A stretch of DNA of 64,000 bases from Pseudomonas sp. BCA17 (GCF_004519405.1 NZ_SGWI01000001.1:248001-312000), one strand, 5' to 3'; shown: positions 33,213-42,722, numbered from the stretch's first letter. The notes: generated from the sequence alone by a model not told the origin. Numbers and translations: made by a program.

Positions 33213-36026
33213 ATGCAGAACCTCAAAATCGCCACGTTCAACATCAACGGCATAGGCGCGCGACTTCCAAACCTGCTGCAATGGCTCGAAAAAGAGCGGC
33301 CGGACATCGTTTGCCTGCAGGAACTGAAGGCACAGGACAAGGCGTTCCCCGCCGGCGAGCTTGAGGCGGCAGGCTATGGCTCATTGCATCACGGCCAGGC
33401 TGCATGGAACGGCGTGGCTATTCTCGCGCGCGATTCCGAGCCTCTTCTGATTCATAAAGGCTTGCCCGGCGCGCAGGACGATCCGCAGTCGCGGTACCTC
33501 GAAGCGGCGGTGCATGGCGTGATTGTCGGCTGCCTGTATCTGCCCAATGGAAACCCGCAGCCCGGCCCCAAATTCGATTACAAGCTCAAGTGGTTCGAGC
33601 AATTGATCGCGCATGCCGAAACGCTACAGGCCAGCGAACACCCGGTCGTCCTCGCGGGTGACTACAACGTGGTGCCCACCGACCTGGATATCTATAACAC
33701 GCGCTCATGGCTCAAGGATGCGCTCCTGCAGCCGGAAAGTCGCGAGTGCTTTCACAGGCTGCTGGACCAAGGTTGGATCGACTCGGTGAGGCATCTGTAT
33801 CCGGAAGAGCGCGTGTACACCTACTGGGATTATTTCCGTCAGCATTGGCAGAAGAATTCCGGTTTGCGCATTGACCACCTTCTGCTGAACCCGGTGCTGG
33901 CTCCTCACCTGAAGAATGCCGGCGTGGATGCATGGGTCCGGGGCGAAGAGCACCCCAGCGACCACGCTCCGACATGGATCGAGGTCGCATCCAGCCTGCC
34001 GCGCAAGCGCACAGCCGTGCAGAAGAAACGCTCGGGAAAATCGGCAGTGCCCAACCCTGCCGAGAAGCCCCCCGCGTCCCCTGCCAGGTCGGGACAGCCT
34101 CAGCTGACCAATGCCCAACCCTCCGCGCTGCCGGAAAGCCTGAAGCCGGAACTGGCCACGCTGGTGGATTCGGCCCCTGAGGGTGATTGGCGATATGAAG
34201 TCAAGTTCGACGGCTACCGCATCATGGCCCGGGTGGATAAGGGCAAGGTGCGCTTGTTTACCCGCAATGGCCATGATTGGACGCACAAGCTTCCTCGCCA
34301 GGCGCAGGCCATTGCCGGCCTCGCCTTGACGTCCGCATGGCTGGACGGCGAAATCGTGGTTGCCAATGAGCAAGGCGTTCCTGATTTTCAGGCACTCCAG
34401 AATGCTTTTGAGCTGGGCCGCGACGGCAACATTGTTTACCACCTCTTCGACATGCCCTTTCTCGACGGCATGGATTTACGCGAGGTGCCGGTCGAACAAC
34501 GCCGGGAAGCCTTGTCCAGAGTACTGGAGAGCAATGAAGATGAGGCACTGAGGTATTCGCAGGACTTCGCCGAAACGCCGCAGGCACTGCTGGACAGCGC
34601 ATGCCAGATGCAAATGGAGGGGCTCATTGGTAAACGCGTTGGCAGTGCCTATGTGTCCCGTCGCAGCGGCGACTGGATCAAGCTCAAATGTAAACGTCGC
34701 CAGGAATTCGTCGTCGTCGGCTATACAGAGCCAAAAGGTTCGCGCAGTAAGTTCGGCGCGCTGCTCCTGGGCCTGCACGACGTGGACAGCGGCCAGCTCA
34801 AATACGCCGGGAAGGTCGGCACCGGCTTCAACCAGGTAACCCTGAAGACGATCTACGAACAGTTAACCCCCCTCGAAACCGGGAAGCCTGCCGTGGTAAA
34901 CCCGCCCACGGGTTTCGAGGCCAAGGACGTGCACTGGTTGAAGCCTTCGCTTCTGGCAGAGGTTGCCTTTGCCGAAATCACAAAAGAAGGGTCCGTGAGA
35001 CAAGCCGTATTCCAGGGGCTACGCAACGATAAACCCGCAAAGTCGATCATTGAAGAACGCCCCGCCCATAGCCCCGACATCGCGAAAAAGCCCGAAAAAA
35101 AACCGCCATCTGCGGCGAAGGCCAAAGGTAAAGGCAGCGACGACGGCTCCACCACGATCCGACTCACCCATCCGCAACGGGTGATTGACCCGAGCAGCGG
35201 CGCAACCAAACGTGACCTGGCGGATTACTGCATCGGCATCTCTGACTGGTTGCTACCGCAGCTACTCAATCGTCCGGTCGCGCTGGTGCGCGCTCCCGAC
35301 GGAATCGGCGCAGAGCTGTTCTTTCAGAAGAACGCGGAGCGTCTGGCCATCCCCGGCATCGAAATCATCGGTAAAGCAGAGACCGGCCATCCTGTGATGT
35401 TGATCAACAACATAGAGGCGCTGATAGGCGCCATCCAGATGAGCACCATTGAACTGCATACCTGGAATGCCGTTGCCAAGGACCTGCATCGCCCTGATCG
35501 ATTTATTCTCGACCTCGACCCCGATCCTGCACTGCCATGGAAAAGCATGGTGGAGGCAACCCAACTGACATTAACGGTACTGGACGAACTGGGGCTTAAA
35601 TCTTTCCTGAAAACCAGCGGCGGCAAGGGCATCCACATTGTTGTGCCATTGACGCCGAAAGCCGACTGGGAGGCGGTAAAGAGCTTTAGCCACGCGATTG
35701 TCAGGCATATAGCCAACCTGCTTCCCGATCGGTTCTCGGCGGTTTCCGGTCCCAAGAACCGGGTGGGACGGATTTTCATCGACTACCTGCGCAATGGCCT
35801 GGGCGCAACCACCATTTGCGCCTATTCGCCACGTACCCGCGAGGGTTTGCCGGTTTCCGTGCCGATCTTCAGAGATGAACTTAAAGAGATCAAAGGCGCT
35901 AACGCCTGGAACATCCACAACGTTCATCAACGTCTGGAAAACCTCGACGTTGACCCGTGGGCGGATATGCCTGGAACAAAGCAGACCATCACCGCCCAGA
36001 TGCGCAAACGCATCGGTCTCAAGTAG
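33213..36026 (+). CDS. ligD: Exonuclease III-DNA ligase D fusion
   Basis: 937 residues. Residues 1-262 form a complete exonuclease III/AP-endonuclease domain: E37 in CLQELKA, D150/N152 in AGDYNV, RIDHLL and S249-D250-H251. A basic Pro/Lys linker (263-305) follows. The ATP-dependent ligase domain has K331 in KFDGYR, LDGEIVV, EGLIGKR and WIKLKCKRR. The archaeo-eukaryotic primase-type polymerase domain has D767-L-D769 in LDLDPDP, SGGKGIHIVVPL and FIDYLRNGLGAT. Normal Pseudomonas LigD has an N-terminal 3'-phosphoesterase domain instead; it is missing here. No Ku gene is in the window. The role is double-strand-break or gap repair with its own AP-endonuclease. Confidence 0.9.
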   Translation: MQNLKIATFNINGIGARLPNLLQWLEKERPDIVCLQELKAQDKAFPAGELEAAGYGSLHHGQAAWNGVAILARDSEPLLIHKGLPGAQDDPQSRYLEAAVHGVIVGCLYLPNGNPQPGPKFDYKLKWFEQLIAHAETLQASEHPVVLAGDYNVVPTDLDIYNTRSWLKDALLQPESRECFHRLLDQGWIDSVRHLYPEERVYTYWDYFRQHWQKNSGLRIDHLLLNPVLAPHLKNAGVDAWVRGEEHPSDHAPTWIEVASSLPRKRTAVQKKRSGKSAVPNPAEKPPASPARSGQPQLTNAQPSALPESLKPELATLVDSAPEGDWRYEVKFDGYRIMARVDKGKVRLFTRNGHDWTHKLPRQAQAIAGLALTSAWLDGEIVVANEQGVPDFQALQNAFELGRDGNIVYHLFDMPFLDGMDLREVPVEQRREALSRVLESNEDEALRYSQDFAETPQALLDSACQMQMEGLIGKRVGSAYVSRRSGDWIKLKCKRRQEFVVVGYTEPKGSRSKFGALLLGLHDVDSGQLKYAGKVGTGFNQVTLKTIYEQLTPLETGKPAVVNPPTGFEAKDVHWLKPSLLAEVAFAEITKEGSVRQAVFQGLRNDKPAKSIIEERPAHSPDIAKKPEKKPPSAAKAKGKGSDDGSTTIRLTHPQRVIDPSSGATKRDLADYCIGISDWLLPQLLNRPVALVRAPDGIGAELFFQKNAERLAIPGIEIIGKAETGHPVMLINNIEALIGAIQMSTIELHTWNAVAKDLHRPDRFILDLDPDPALPWKSMVEATQLTLTVLDELGLKSFLKTSGGKGIHIVVPLTPKADWEAVKSFSHAIVRHIANLLPDRFSAVSGPKNRVGRIFIDYLRNGLGATTICAYSPRTREGLPVSVPIFRDELKEIKGANAWNIHNVHQRLENLDVDPWADMPGTKQTITAQMRKRIGLK

Positions 36027-36061
36027 CGCCGTCTCTGCCTCAGTTATCTCGAGACAGGTGA

Positions 36062-37675
36062 TTACAGCCGGAACCGGTCCACCGACTGCGACAGCTTGAC
36101 CGCCAGGCTGGACAACTCGTCCGTCGTCGAAGCGGTTTCACCGATCACCCGGCTGTTGGTTTGCGACATGCCGGCGATCATCTCCACCTGATGCGCAATT
36201 TCATTGCTGGCCAGGCTCTGTTCACCGATGGTGCGGGAGATATCCGTCACCAATTCAGTGGTGTTCAGCGTTGCCTGGAGAATCTCGCGGATGGCCCGTT
36301 CGACATCGGCGGTGACGGCCATGCCTTTATCCACTTGAGCGACACCCTCCTCCATACTCGTCACCGCTTCCCGGGTGCTTTGCTGGATTCGTCCGACCAT
36401 GCTGGCAATTTCCTGGGTTGACGCACTGGTACGCCCGGCGAGGCTGCGCACTTCATCGGCGACAACGGCAAAACCGCGCCCCTGCTCTCCCGCGCGAGCG
36501 GCTTCGATGGCAGCGTTCAGGGCCAACAGGTTGGTTTGATCGGCAATCCCCTTGATCACCTGGATGATGCTGTAGATCGCTTCGGACTCCTTGTCCAGCG
36601 TACGAATGACCTGGGCCGACTGCTGCGCGGAACGCGCAATGCTGTCCATATCAGTCACCACCTGATGAATCACCTGGCCGCCGTCTTTGGCCAAGGCCTG
36701 CGCCTGATTGGCCATGTCCAAGGCGCGTTCGGCATGCCGGGTGATCTCCTCGATGCTGGCGGTCATTTCACTGGCTGCGGCGGCCATGGCGCTGGCGGCG
36801 GAGCTTTGTTGCTGGCTGCTGCCGGCTACTTCATGGCAGCCCTGGCTCAGTTGCTCACTCATGCCGTTGACGCCATGGGCGTTGCTGCGCACCACTTCGA
36901 TCATGCGGCGCAAGTCCTGCTGCATGGTCGCCAGGCTGCGAATCAATGAGCTGGCTTCGTCCTTGCGGTTGGGTTCGACGATCGGCTCGCTCAGGTTGCC
37001 TTGAGCGATGCTTGCGGCAATGCGACTGGCCGTGCGCAAGGGCGCCATGATGCTCAAGGCAACCCAACGGCCCTGGGCCAATAGCAGCAACAGGCTGGCG
37101 ATCAACACCACCGCCAGGGTGAAGTTGGCGTTACGGATGGTCTGACGCGTACCGACGCTGGCTTGTTGGGTATTGTGTTCGATCTGCTCGCTCAGCGTCG
37201 CCATCTGTTCTTCGAGCTGGCTGAAGATGCCATTGAATGTCGCCAGTTCTGCGCGTGCGGCCTCTGGGTTTTCCAACGCCAGCGCGACGATGCGCTCGCC
37301 GGCGCTGATATAGGTATCCAGGGTGGGTTTGATTTTTTCCAGGTTCGTCCTGAGCCCGTCGTCCAACGGCAACTTGAGGTTGTCGCTCAACACTTGCCGA
37401 AAGTGTTCGGCATGCTCCTTGAGGGAGGTATTGACTTCGGCCGGGGTGCTGGCGCTTTTCCCCAGGCCCACCAGCATGGCCGCCAAAACGTCGGCGCGCA
37501 GTGCGTCGTGCATCATGTCGGCTTCCATGTGGTTACGCAGCACCGTCATGCTCATTTCGCTGTCCTGCACGGCCCCGGCCATGCGCGTATTCCCCAGGTA
37601 ACCGGCCAGGCTCATGATCAACGCCGTGAGCAATCCGGTCGCAATCAATAGCACCAAGCGTAATTTGATCGTCAT
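36062..37675 (-). CDS. Methyl-accepting chemotaxis protein
   Basis: 537 residues: a membrane helix (about 7-27), an about 160-residue periplasmic helical-bundle ligand domain and a second helix (FTLAVVLIASLLLLL, about 185-200). A HAMP domain (MAPLRTASRIAASIAQGNLS) comes next. The cytoplasmic signalling domain contains the conserved hairpin tip (GIADQTNLLALNAAIEAARA). No C-terminal CheR pentapeptide is present. The ligand is unknown. It is an inner-membrane chemoreceptor convergent with the ligase D gene. Confidence 0.92.
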   Translation of the reverse strand: MTIKLRLVLLIATGLLTALIMSLAGYLGNTRMAGAVQDSEMSMTVLRNHMEADMMHDALRADVLAAMLVGLGKSASTPAEVNTSLKEHAEHFRQVLSDNLKLPLDDGLRTNLEKIKPTLDTYISAGERIVALALENPEAARAELATFNGIFSQLEEQMATLSEQIEHNTQQASVGTRQTIRNANFTLAVVLIASLLLLLAQGRWVALSIMAPLRTASRIAASIAQGNLSEPIVEPNRKDEASSLIRSLATMQQDLRRMIEVVRSNAHGVNGMSEQLSQGCHEVAGSSQQQSSAASAMAAAASEMTASIEEITRHAERALDMANQAQALAKDGGQVIHQVVTDMDSIARSAQQSAQVIRTLDKESEAIYSIIQVIKGIADQTNLLALNAAIEAARAGEQGRGFAVVADEVRSLAGRTSASTQEIASMVGRIQQSTREAVTSMEEGVAQVDKGMAVTADVERAIREILQATLNTTELVTDISRTIGEQSLASNEIAHQVEMIAGMSQTNSRVIGETASTTDELSSLAVKLSQSVDRFRL

Positions 37676-37811
37676 GCTGATATCCCCTCAGGCAACTGCA
37701 CTAACGTCACTGACCACGTTATCGGCAGCGTTTGTCGTCAGTGAAGACTAAGTTTGCGGATCTGCACGGTTCCTTTAAGCTGACCGGCCTCTGCTTCGCC
37801 TGGAACCGCAC

Positions 37812-39014
37812 ATGCCCCGTAGTCTTGCCCACCTCGCTTTGTTGCTGGGGTTGATCACCGCCATCGGCCCGTTCGCCATCGACAGCTACTTGCCCGCCCT
37901 GCCCACATTGGGTGCCAGCCTGCATGCTTCGCCTGCGGCGGTGCAGATGAGCCTGACTGTGTTCTTCGTAATTATCGGCGTGTGCCAGTTGTTCTATGGG
38001 CCGATCAGTGATGTATTCGGGCGCAAACCGCCTATTTATGCAGGCTTGGCGATCTTTGCCGTGGCCAGTGTCGGCTGTGCGCTGGCCCCCACTATCGAAG
38101 TGCTGATTGGCTTTCGTGCCTTGCAGGCCTTTGGCGCGTGCGCCGGGATGGTGATTCCCCGGGCGATTGTCCGTGACCTGTATACCGGCCATGAGGCCGC
38201 ACGCTTGATGGCGTTGCTGATGCTGGTCATGAGTGTTTCGCCGATCCTGGCGCCCTTGGCCGGTAGCGTGGTGATCTCGCTCTGGAGTTGGCGCGAAGTG
38301 TTTGCCGTGCTGGCCGTCGTCTCGCTGTTGTGCCTGGTGATGACCATCGTGCAGTTGCCCGAAACCCATCCGGCCGAACGCCGCCTGGGCAGAACCCTGG
38401 GCAATGCCATCGGTAGCTATGGGGTGTTATTGCGCGATCCGGTATTCATCGGTTTGTCGCTGGTCAGTGGTTTTGGCCTGGCCACCTTCTTCGTGTTCAT
38501 CGGCAGCGCACCGTTCGTGTACATCGAGTATTTCGGCCTGACACCGACGCAATTCAGCCTGTGCTTTGCCCTCAATGCCGCTTCGTTCTTTACGATGAGC
38601 CAACTCACGGCACGTCTGAGCGCACGTTTTGGGCTGGCGCCGCTGATTCGCTGGTCAGTGATCGCAGTGGCCGGCGTGTTGGGTTTGCTGGCGGTGACCA
38701 CGGCCTGGAGCAGTAACCTGGCCTTGATGATGAGCCTGTTGTTTATCGGCTTCGGTTTCCTCGGCCTGCTGTTGCCGGCCGCCGGGGTATTGTCGCTCGA
38801 GGATCATGGCGCGGTAGCAGGCTCCGCATCGGCGCTGCTGGGAGCCATCCAGATGATCACCGGCGCGGCGTGTATGGCGCTGGTCGGCGTGTTTGCCGAT
38901 CACACACCAGCGCCCATGTTGGTCGGCATCGCACTCTGTGCGGCAGCTGCGCTGCTTGTCACCTTGTGGACCTTGCGCCGCCTGCCGTCGCACCTGACAA
39001 GCGCACGGTCTTGA
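37812..39014 (+). CDS. Bcr/CflA-family MFS drug efflux pump
   Basis: 400 residues with 12 predicted membrane helices. The family start FAIDSYLPALPTLG, the loop 2-3 motif GPISDVFGRKPPIY and RAIVRDLY in helix 5 are typical of Bcr/CflA transporters, which export chloramphenicol, bicyclomycin and other small compounds by proton antiport. It is transcribed divergently from the chemoreceptor. Substrate is not predictable. Confidence 0.88.
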   Translation: MPRSLAHLALLLGLITAIGPFAIDSYLPALPTLGASLHASPAAVQMSLTVFFVIIGVCQLFYGPISDVFGRKPPIYAGLAIFAVASVGCALAPTIEVLIGFRALQAFGACAGMVIPRAIVRDLYTGHEAARLMALLMLVMSVSPILAPLAGSVVISLWSWREVFAVLAVVSLLCLVMTIVQLPETHPAERRLGRTLGNAIGSYGVLLRDPVFIGLSLVSGFGLATFFVFIGSAPFVYIEYFGLTPTQFSLCFALNAASFFTMSQLTARLSARFGLAPLIRWSVIAVAGVLGLLAVTTAWSSNLALMMSLLFIGFGFLGLLLPAAGVLSLEDHGAVAGSASALLGAIQMITGAACMALVGVFADHTPAPMLVGIALCAAAALLVTLWTLRRLPSHLTSARS

Positions 39015-39124
39015 CATCGTTTTCACTGATATCCGCTATCGGCCGGAATCCGTTCAGCCCGTGGGACCAGGGTTTATAGAATGGCGACCTAGTCAAACCA
39101 CTCCCGATGGGGTTGGAGGTCGCC

Positions 39125-39388
39125 ATGCGTTACTTGCTGATTGCCGTGCTGAGCCTGTTCAGCACCTTCGCCGCCGCCCAGGGTGAATCCGGCCCGGGCG
39201 TCAATACGCCGGTCAACCAGGCCGACGATTATTCGCAGGATCTGGACATCGCCAAGGCCGTGCGCAGCACGCGAGCGGCAGCGACCCCTTGCGGCCCGAT
39301 CAAGGGGCATGTGGTCTACGTCGATAACCAGGGGGTGCGCCATGAACTGGACTACATTCGCGTCGGTGACGCCTGCCCCCACAGTTGA
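39125..39388 (+). CDS. DUF2790-like small secreted protein
   Basis: 87 residues with a signal peptide (MRYLLIAVLSLFSTFAAAQG). The short mature part, LDIAKAV then PCGPIKGHVVYVDNQGVRHE and DYIRVGDAC, fits the DUF2790 pattern of small periplasmic Pseudomonas proteins; the two cysteines may form a disulfide. GGAGG lies 5 nt before the ATG. Function unknown. It converges on the recombinase gene. Confidence 0.7.
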   Translation: MRYLLIAVLSLFSTFAAAQGESGPGVNTPVNQADDYSQDLDIAKAVRSTRAAATPCGPIKGHVVYVDNQGVRHELDYIRVGDACPHS

Positions 39389-39394
39389 CCCGAT

Positions 39395-40309
39395 CTACAG
39401 ATCGAAGCGATCCACTGCCCGGCGCCGTTCGTTGTCGTCGCGCATGTCATAACTGGCCGTGGTCTGGATATTGGTGTGGTGCGCCAGTTTCTGTGCAATC
39501 GACAGGTCATGCTCTTCAATCACACGGGTAATGAAGGATCGCCTGAAATCATGGGGCATGATCTTCACACCCACCTGCTCGCCCCGCTGGCGCGCGATGT
39601 AATAAATCGCATGTTTGGTAATGCGCTCCCGGGTGATATGGCTGCCCCGGCGAATGCGGTTGAACAGAAATGCATCGTCCTCTTCCCCTTCCTTGAGTTG
39701 CTCGCGCCGAAACGCCAGCCACGCTTGCAGCTTGGCGAAGGCCCAGTCCGGCGCGTACTTGATGAGTTCTTTATTGCCTTTGCCGGTCACGCGCAAGCTG
39801 CGTTCGCCGAAATCAACCTGGGCCAGATCAAGGTTGACCGATTCCGACTTGCGCATGCCTGAGCCATACAGAATGCCGATGACCGCGGCGTCACGCAGGC
39901 CCTGGGGGCGAGGGTCGGCGGCGCAGACTTCCATCAGTTCGCGGATCAGCGTACGGCGCAGGTTGCGGCCCTGGCCCAGGCGCGTGCCGGATGCGGCCTT
40001 GACCGAGCGCATCTTGAGCAGGTGGTCCTGGCTGATCAAGCTCATGCGCCAGGCTTCGTTCATCACCCCCCGCACTGCATTCACATACAGCGACGAGGTG
40101 TTCGGCGCATAGCCGTCCTCGCGCAATGCCGCCACCAGGGCGATCACGTGTTCCGGTTGCAGCAGGTGCCAGTCAATCTCTTCGAGGTTGATGTCTTCGA
40201 AGCCGAGACGGTCGGCGGCATCCTGCAGCACGTAACGCATGGTCAATTGGCTGGAGGGGGCCAGGCGGGTGAGGTAGACGGTCAACGGGTTGCGGATAGA
40301 CTCAGTCAA
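39395..40309 (-). CDS. Tyrosine recombinase/integrase
   Basis: 304 residues with an N-terminal SAM-like DNA-binding domain and a catalytic domain. The catalytic residues are Arg in YGSGMRKSESVNL, Lys in GKGNKEL, HDFRR, His in LAHHTNIQTT and the nucleophile Tyr in ASYDM. All are present, so it should be active. No phage or transposon genes and no tRNA target lie beside it, so it is a stand-alone, XerC/D-sized recombinase of unknown target. It sits 24 kb from dif in the same window. Confidence 0.85.
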   Translation of the reverse strand: MTESIRNPLTVYLTRLAPSSQLTMRYVLQDAADRLGFEDINLEEIDWHLLQPEHVIALVAALREDGYAPNTSSLYVNAVRGVMNEAWRMSLISQDHLLKMRSVKAASGTRLGQGRNLRRTLIRELMEVCAADPRPQGLRDAAVIGILYGSGMRKSESVNLDLAQVDFGERSLRVTGKGNKELIKYAPDWAFAKLQAWLAFRREQLKEGEEDDAFLFNRIRRGSHITRERITKHAIYYIARQRGEQVGVKIMPHDFRRSFITRVIEEHDLSIAQKLAHHTNIQTTASYDMRDDNERRRAVDRFDL

Positions 40310-40423
40310 AGCAGTTTAGCCTTTGAATTAAATACCTCTAGCAACCAATTGATTGATAAAGATATTTAGTGAATTGGCAAGGGCTGAGTCTAACGCAGGA
40401 TCAGCCCTGGCACAAAATCACCG

Positions 40424-41239
40424 CTATTGTTCGTCCTCGACCGGGTCCTGGGGTTGGGTCTGTGACTGGCTCCAATCGGCATCTTGGGCCTGCATCAGGG
40501 CAAACCAATGCTGGCGCATGAATGCCAGGTAGCTGTCCGGCGCCTTGTCGAAGTCCTTCTCGTCGCTGTAACAGCCCGGCAGCGGCAGTTCGGTGCCCTG
40601 CTCCTTGTATTGGCTCACCAGCGCCTGTTGTGCGGCAACGCTGCAATCCTTGGGCAGCGGCATGCCGCGCAGCGCACCGGCCTCCTCGTCCCACCAGCTC
40701 GCACCCACGCGATCGACGCCGCGCAAACGGTATTTCCGGGATTTACCCGCATGCATGATCAGCTTGAATTCACGGGGGCTGACATCGCTGGTGCAGGTAC
40801 GCGAATAGCCCACCGTGGCCTGGGTGACGCCGTCACCCGCAAGGTCGGTGACTTTGGTGGCAGCCATGTCAAACCGCAGCCCGGCATCGAACTCGCAATG
40901 CTGTACATCGTCGTAGAGCATCCAGACCCGTTTGGGGTGGCTGCCATCCAGCAAATACTGGGCGGCGTAGACAAAGGCCGACTGAGTACCGTCATCGTCC
41001 CGCTCGCTGACCTGTTCGGCGAGTACCAGCAGGTTTTTACCCTGGCGGTCGTCCCAGGTAAAAGCGGCGACCTGTTTGCCACGGACCTCGACGCCTTCCG
41101 GCACCTGGTCGATCGTGGTAAGCGTGACGCCGTCGTCGGCGCGCACGGTTGTGACACCGGCCACGCTCATCAATAACCCCATCAACGATCCCATCAAGGC
41201 GGGCCGTAACCGGCCGCTAAAGAGCTGCACGCTATTCAT
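40424..41239 (-). CDS. Conserved exported hypothetical protein
   Basis: 271 residues with an N-terminal hydrophobic signal region (LMGSLMGLLMSVAGVTTVRA). A globular periplasmic domain follows: TWDDRQGKNLLVLAEQVSER, KRVWMLYDDVQHCEFDAGL, and a calcium-loop-like stretch TDLAGDGVTQATVGYSRTC. Four cysteines suggest two disulfides. Similar proteins are sometimes labelled surface-polysaccharide related, which I cannot confirm. It is divergent from the arn operon and shares its upstream region. Confidence 0.68.
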   Translation of the reverse strand: MNSVQLFSGRLRPALMGSLMGLLMSVAGVTTVRADDGVTLTTIDQVPEGVEVRGKQVAAFTWDDRQGKNLLVLAEQVSERDDDGTQSAFVYAAQYLLDGSHPKRVWMLYDDVQHCEFDAGLRFDMAATKVTDLAGDGVTQATVGYSRTCTSDVSPREFKLIMHAGKSRKYRLRGVDRVGASWWDEEAGALRGMPLPKDCSVAAQQALVSQYKEQGTELPLPGCYSDEKDFDKAPDSYLAFMRQHWFALMQAQDADWSQSQTQPQDPVEDEQ

Positions 41240-41394
41240 CCGAGTACCCTGGCAAGAGATGGCTTACTTTACCGGCACTTGAGGGCCAATGCAGAGAAGA
41301 TTCTTGAATGTCGGTTAAAATCGCCAAGCGATTGCCTTGGGAACCTATCCCTTGGCCTGTCAGCTACTTAGCTGAACCCTGGCTGTCTATTTGT

Positions 41395-41412
41395 GAAAAA
41401 AACGAGTTTTTC
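41395..41412. promoter_or_regulatory. Palindromic site 1 of a pair
   Basis: An 18-mer of the form GAAAAA-N6-TTTTTC. It differs from site 2 at two positions only; the two starts are 74 bp apart, about seven helical turns. Candidate operator pair or AT-hairpins for arn regulation. Confidence 0.4.
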
Positions 41413-41468
41413 ATATGCCTTTCATATTCGTTGAACATTTTTCCGCTTAACCTTGGCGCAGGACTTGA

Positions 41469-41486
41469 GAAAAAACCGCGTTTTTC
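41469..41486. promoter_or_regulatory. Palindromic site 2 of a pair
   Basis: The second 18-mer (GAAAAA-N6-TTTTTC, with a CCGCG centre), on the same helical face as site 1. It lies about 200 bp before arnC. Confidence 0.4.
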
Positions 41487-41687
41487 CCGACTAACCTGTT
41501 GATTCGGCTTTACCTTTCATATATTCCGTCTTTACTCTGCTAGCTCATGGAAGAAACTCGTGCCCGTTTTCAGGAAAGTCAAATGAATGCCGCAATCCCA
41601 CGCTACGTCTAATCTGCCCGCTGTGCATCAGTCCGGATTACTGCTGTTTTCACGCTCCAATTGCTCTAGCCCCGAGGTCTTGAATCT

Positions 41688-42722
41688 TTGAAACCCTACC
41701 CTATTGATCTCGTGTCGATCGTTATCCCGGTCTACAACGAACAAGACAGCTTGCCTGAATTGCTGCGTCGCACGACGGCCGCTTGCAAGCAACTGGCCTA
41801 TAAATACGAAATCATCCTGGTGGATGACGGTAGTCGTGACAGTTCGGCCCAATTGCTGGAAGACGCCGCCGCTGAAGACGGCAGCAACGTGGTTGCGGTA
41901 ATCCTCAACCGTAACTACGGCCAGCACGCGGCGATCATGGCCGGTTTCGAGCAGTGCCGTGGCGATGTGGTGATTACCCTCGACGCCGACCTGCAGAACC
42001 CGCCGGAAGAAATCCCGCGCCTGGTAGAGCAGGCCGCCCTCGGCTACGACGTGGTCGCGACCGTGCGCAACAACCGCCAGGACTCGGCCTTCCGCCGCTG
42101 GCCTTCGCGCCTGATCAACCTGGCCGTGCAACGCTCCACCGGCGTGGCCATGACCGACTACGGCTGCATGCTGCGTGCCTATCGCCGCACCATCGTCGAC
42201 GCGATGCTGGCCTGCCGCGAGCGCAGCACCTTCATCCCAATCCTGGCCAACGGCTTTGCCCGCCACACCACGGAAATCCTGGTGCACCACGCCGAGCGTG
42301 AGCATGGCGAGTCGAAATACAGCGCCATGCGCTTGATCAGCCTGATGTTCGACCTGCTGACCTGCATGACCACCACGCCGTTGCGCCTGCTGTCCATCGT
42401 CGGCTTCAGCCTGGCGGCGCTGGGTATGCTGTTTGCCTTCGCGTTGATCTTCCTGCGCCTGGTGTTCGGTGCCGAATGGGCCGGTTCAGGCATGTTCGTG
42501 CTGTTCGCCGTGCTGTTCGTGTTCACCGGTGGTCAATTCATCGGCATGGGCCTCTTGGGCGAATACCTGGGACGCATGTACAGTGACGTCCGTGCCCGCC
42601 CACGGTTCTTTATCGAAAAAGTGCTGCGCAACCAACCCGCAGCACCTGCTCCGGTCGTCGTGGTCGACGGCCTGGCAACTTCTCACACTTCCACTTCTCC
42701 TTCCGATCAGGTTTCGTCATGA
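41688..42722 (+). CDS. arnC: Undecaprenyl-phosphate Ara4FN transferase
   Basis: 344 residues. ArnC moves 4-formamido-L-arabinose from UDP to undecaprenyl phosphate at the inner membrane. The GT2 motifs [23 protein letters not shown] and [12 protein letters not shown] and two C-terminal membrane helices (about 235-257, 268-290) are intact. The start is TTG, with GAGGT about 9 nt upstream; no better in-frame start was seen. In other pseudomonads arnB normally precedes arnC, but not here. The stop overlaps arnA by 4 bp. Confidence 0.93.
   Translation: MKPYPIDLVSIVIPVYNEQDSLPELLRRTTAACKQLAYKYEIILVDDGSRDSSAQLLEDAAAEDGSNVVAVILNRNYGQHAAIMAGFEQCRGDVVITLDADLQNPPEEIPRLVEQAALGYDVVATVRNNRQDSAFRRWPSRLINLAVQRSTGVAMTDYGCMLRAYRRTIVDAMLACRERSTFIPILANGFARHTTEILVHHAEREHGESKYSAMRLISLMFDLLTCMTTTPLRLLSIVGFSLAALGMLFAFALIFLRLVFGAEWAGSGMFVLFAVLFVFTGGQFIGMGLLGEYLGRMYSDVRARPRFFIEKVLRNQPAAPAPVVVVDGLATSHTSTSPSDQVSS

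Larger units (their letters stand above)
41240..41687. other. Regulatory region upstream of the arn operon, where arnB would be expected
   Basis: 448 bases between the exported-protein gene and arnC. It is AT-richer and carries two palindromes (41395-41412, 41469-41486) and two copies of CCTTTCATAT (41418, 41513). A 9-codon frame with AGGA upstream lies at 41583-41612 (MNAAIPRYV, then stop) and could be a leader peptide. No trace of an ArnB aminotransferase was found. Confidence 0.55.

Noticed and set aside
39395..40309. The recombinase being the Xer enzyme for dif or the integrase of the 3-15 kb region
   Set aside because: XerC/XerD are encoded elsewhere in Pseudomonas, and the gene is 24 kb away with ordinary genes between.
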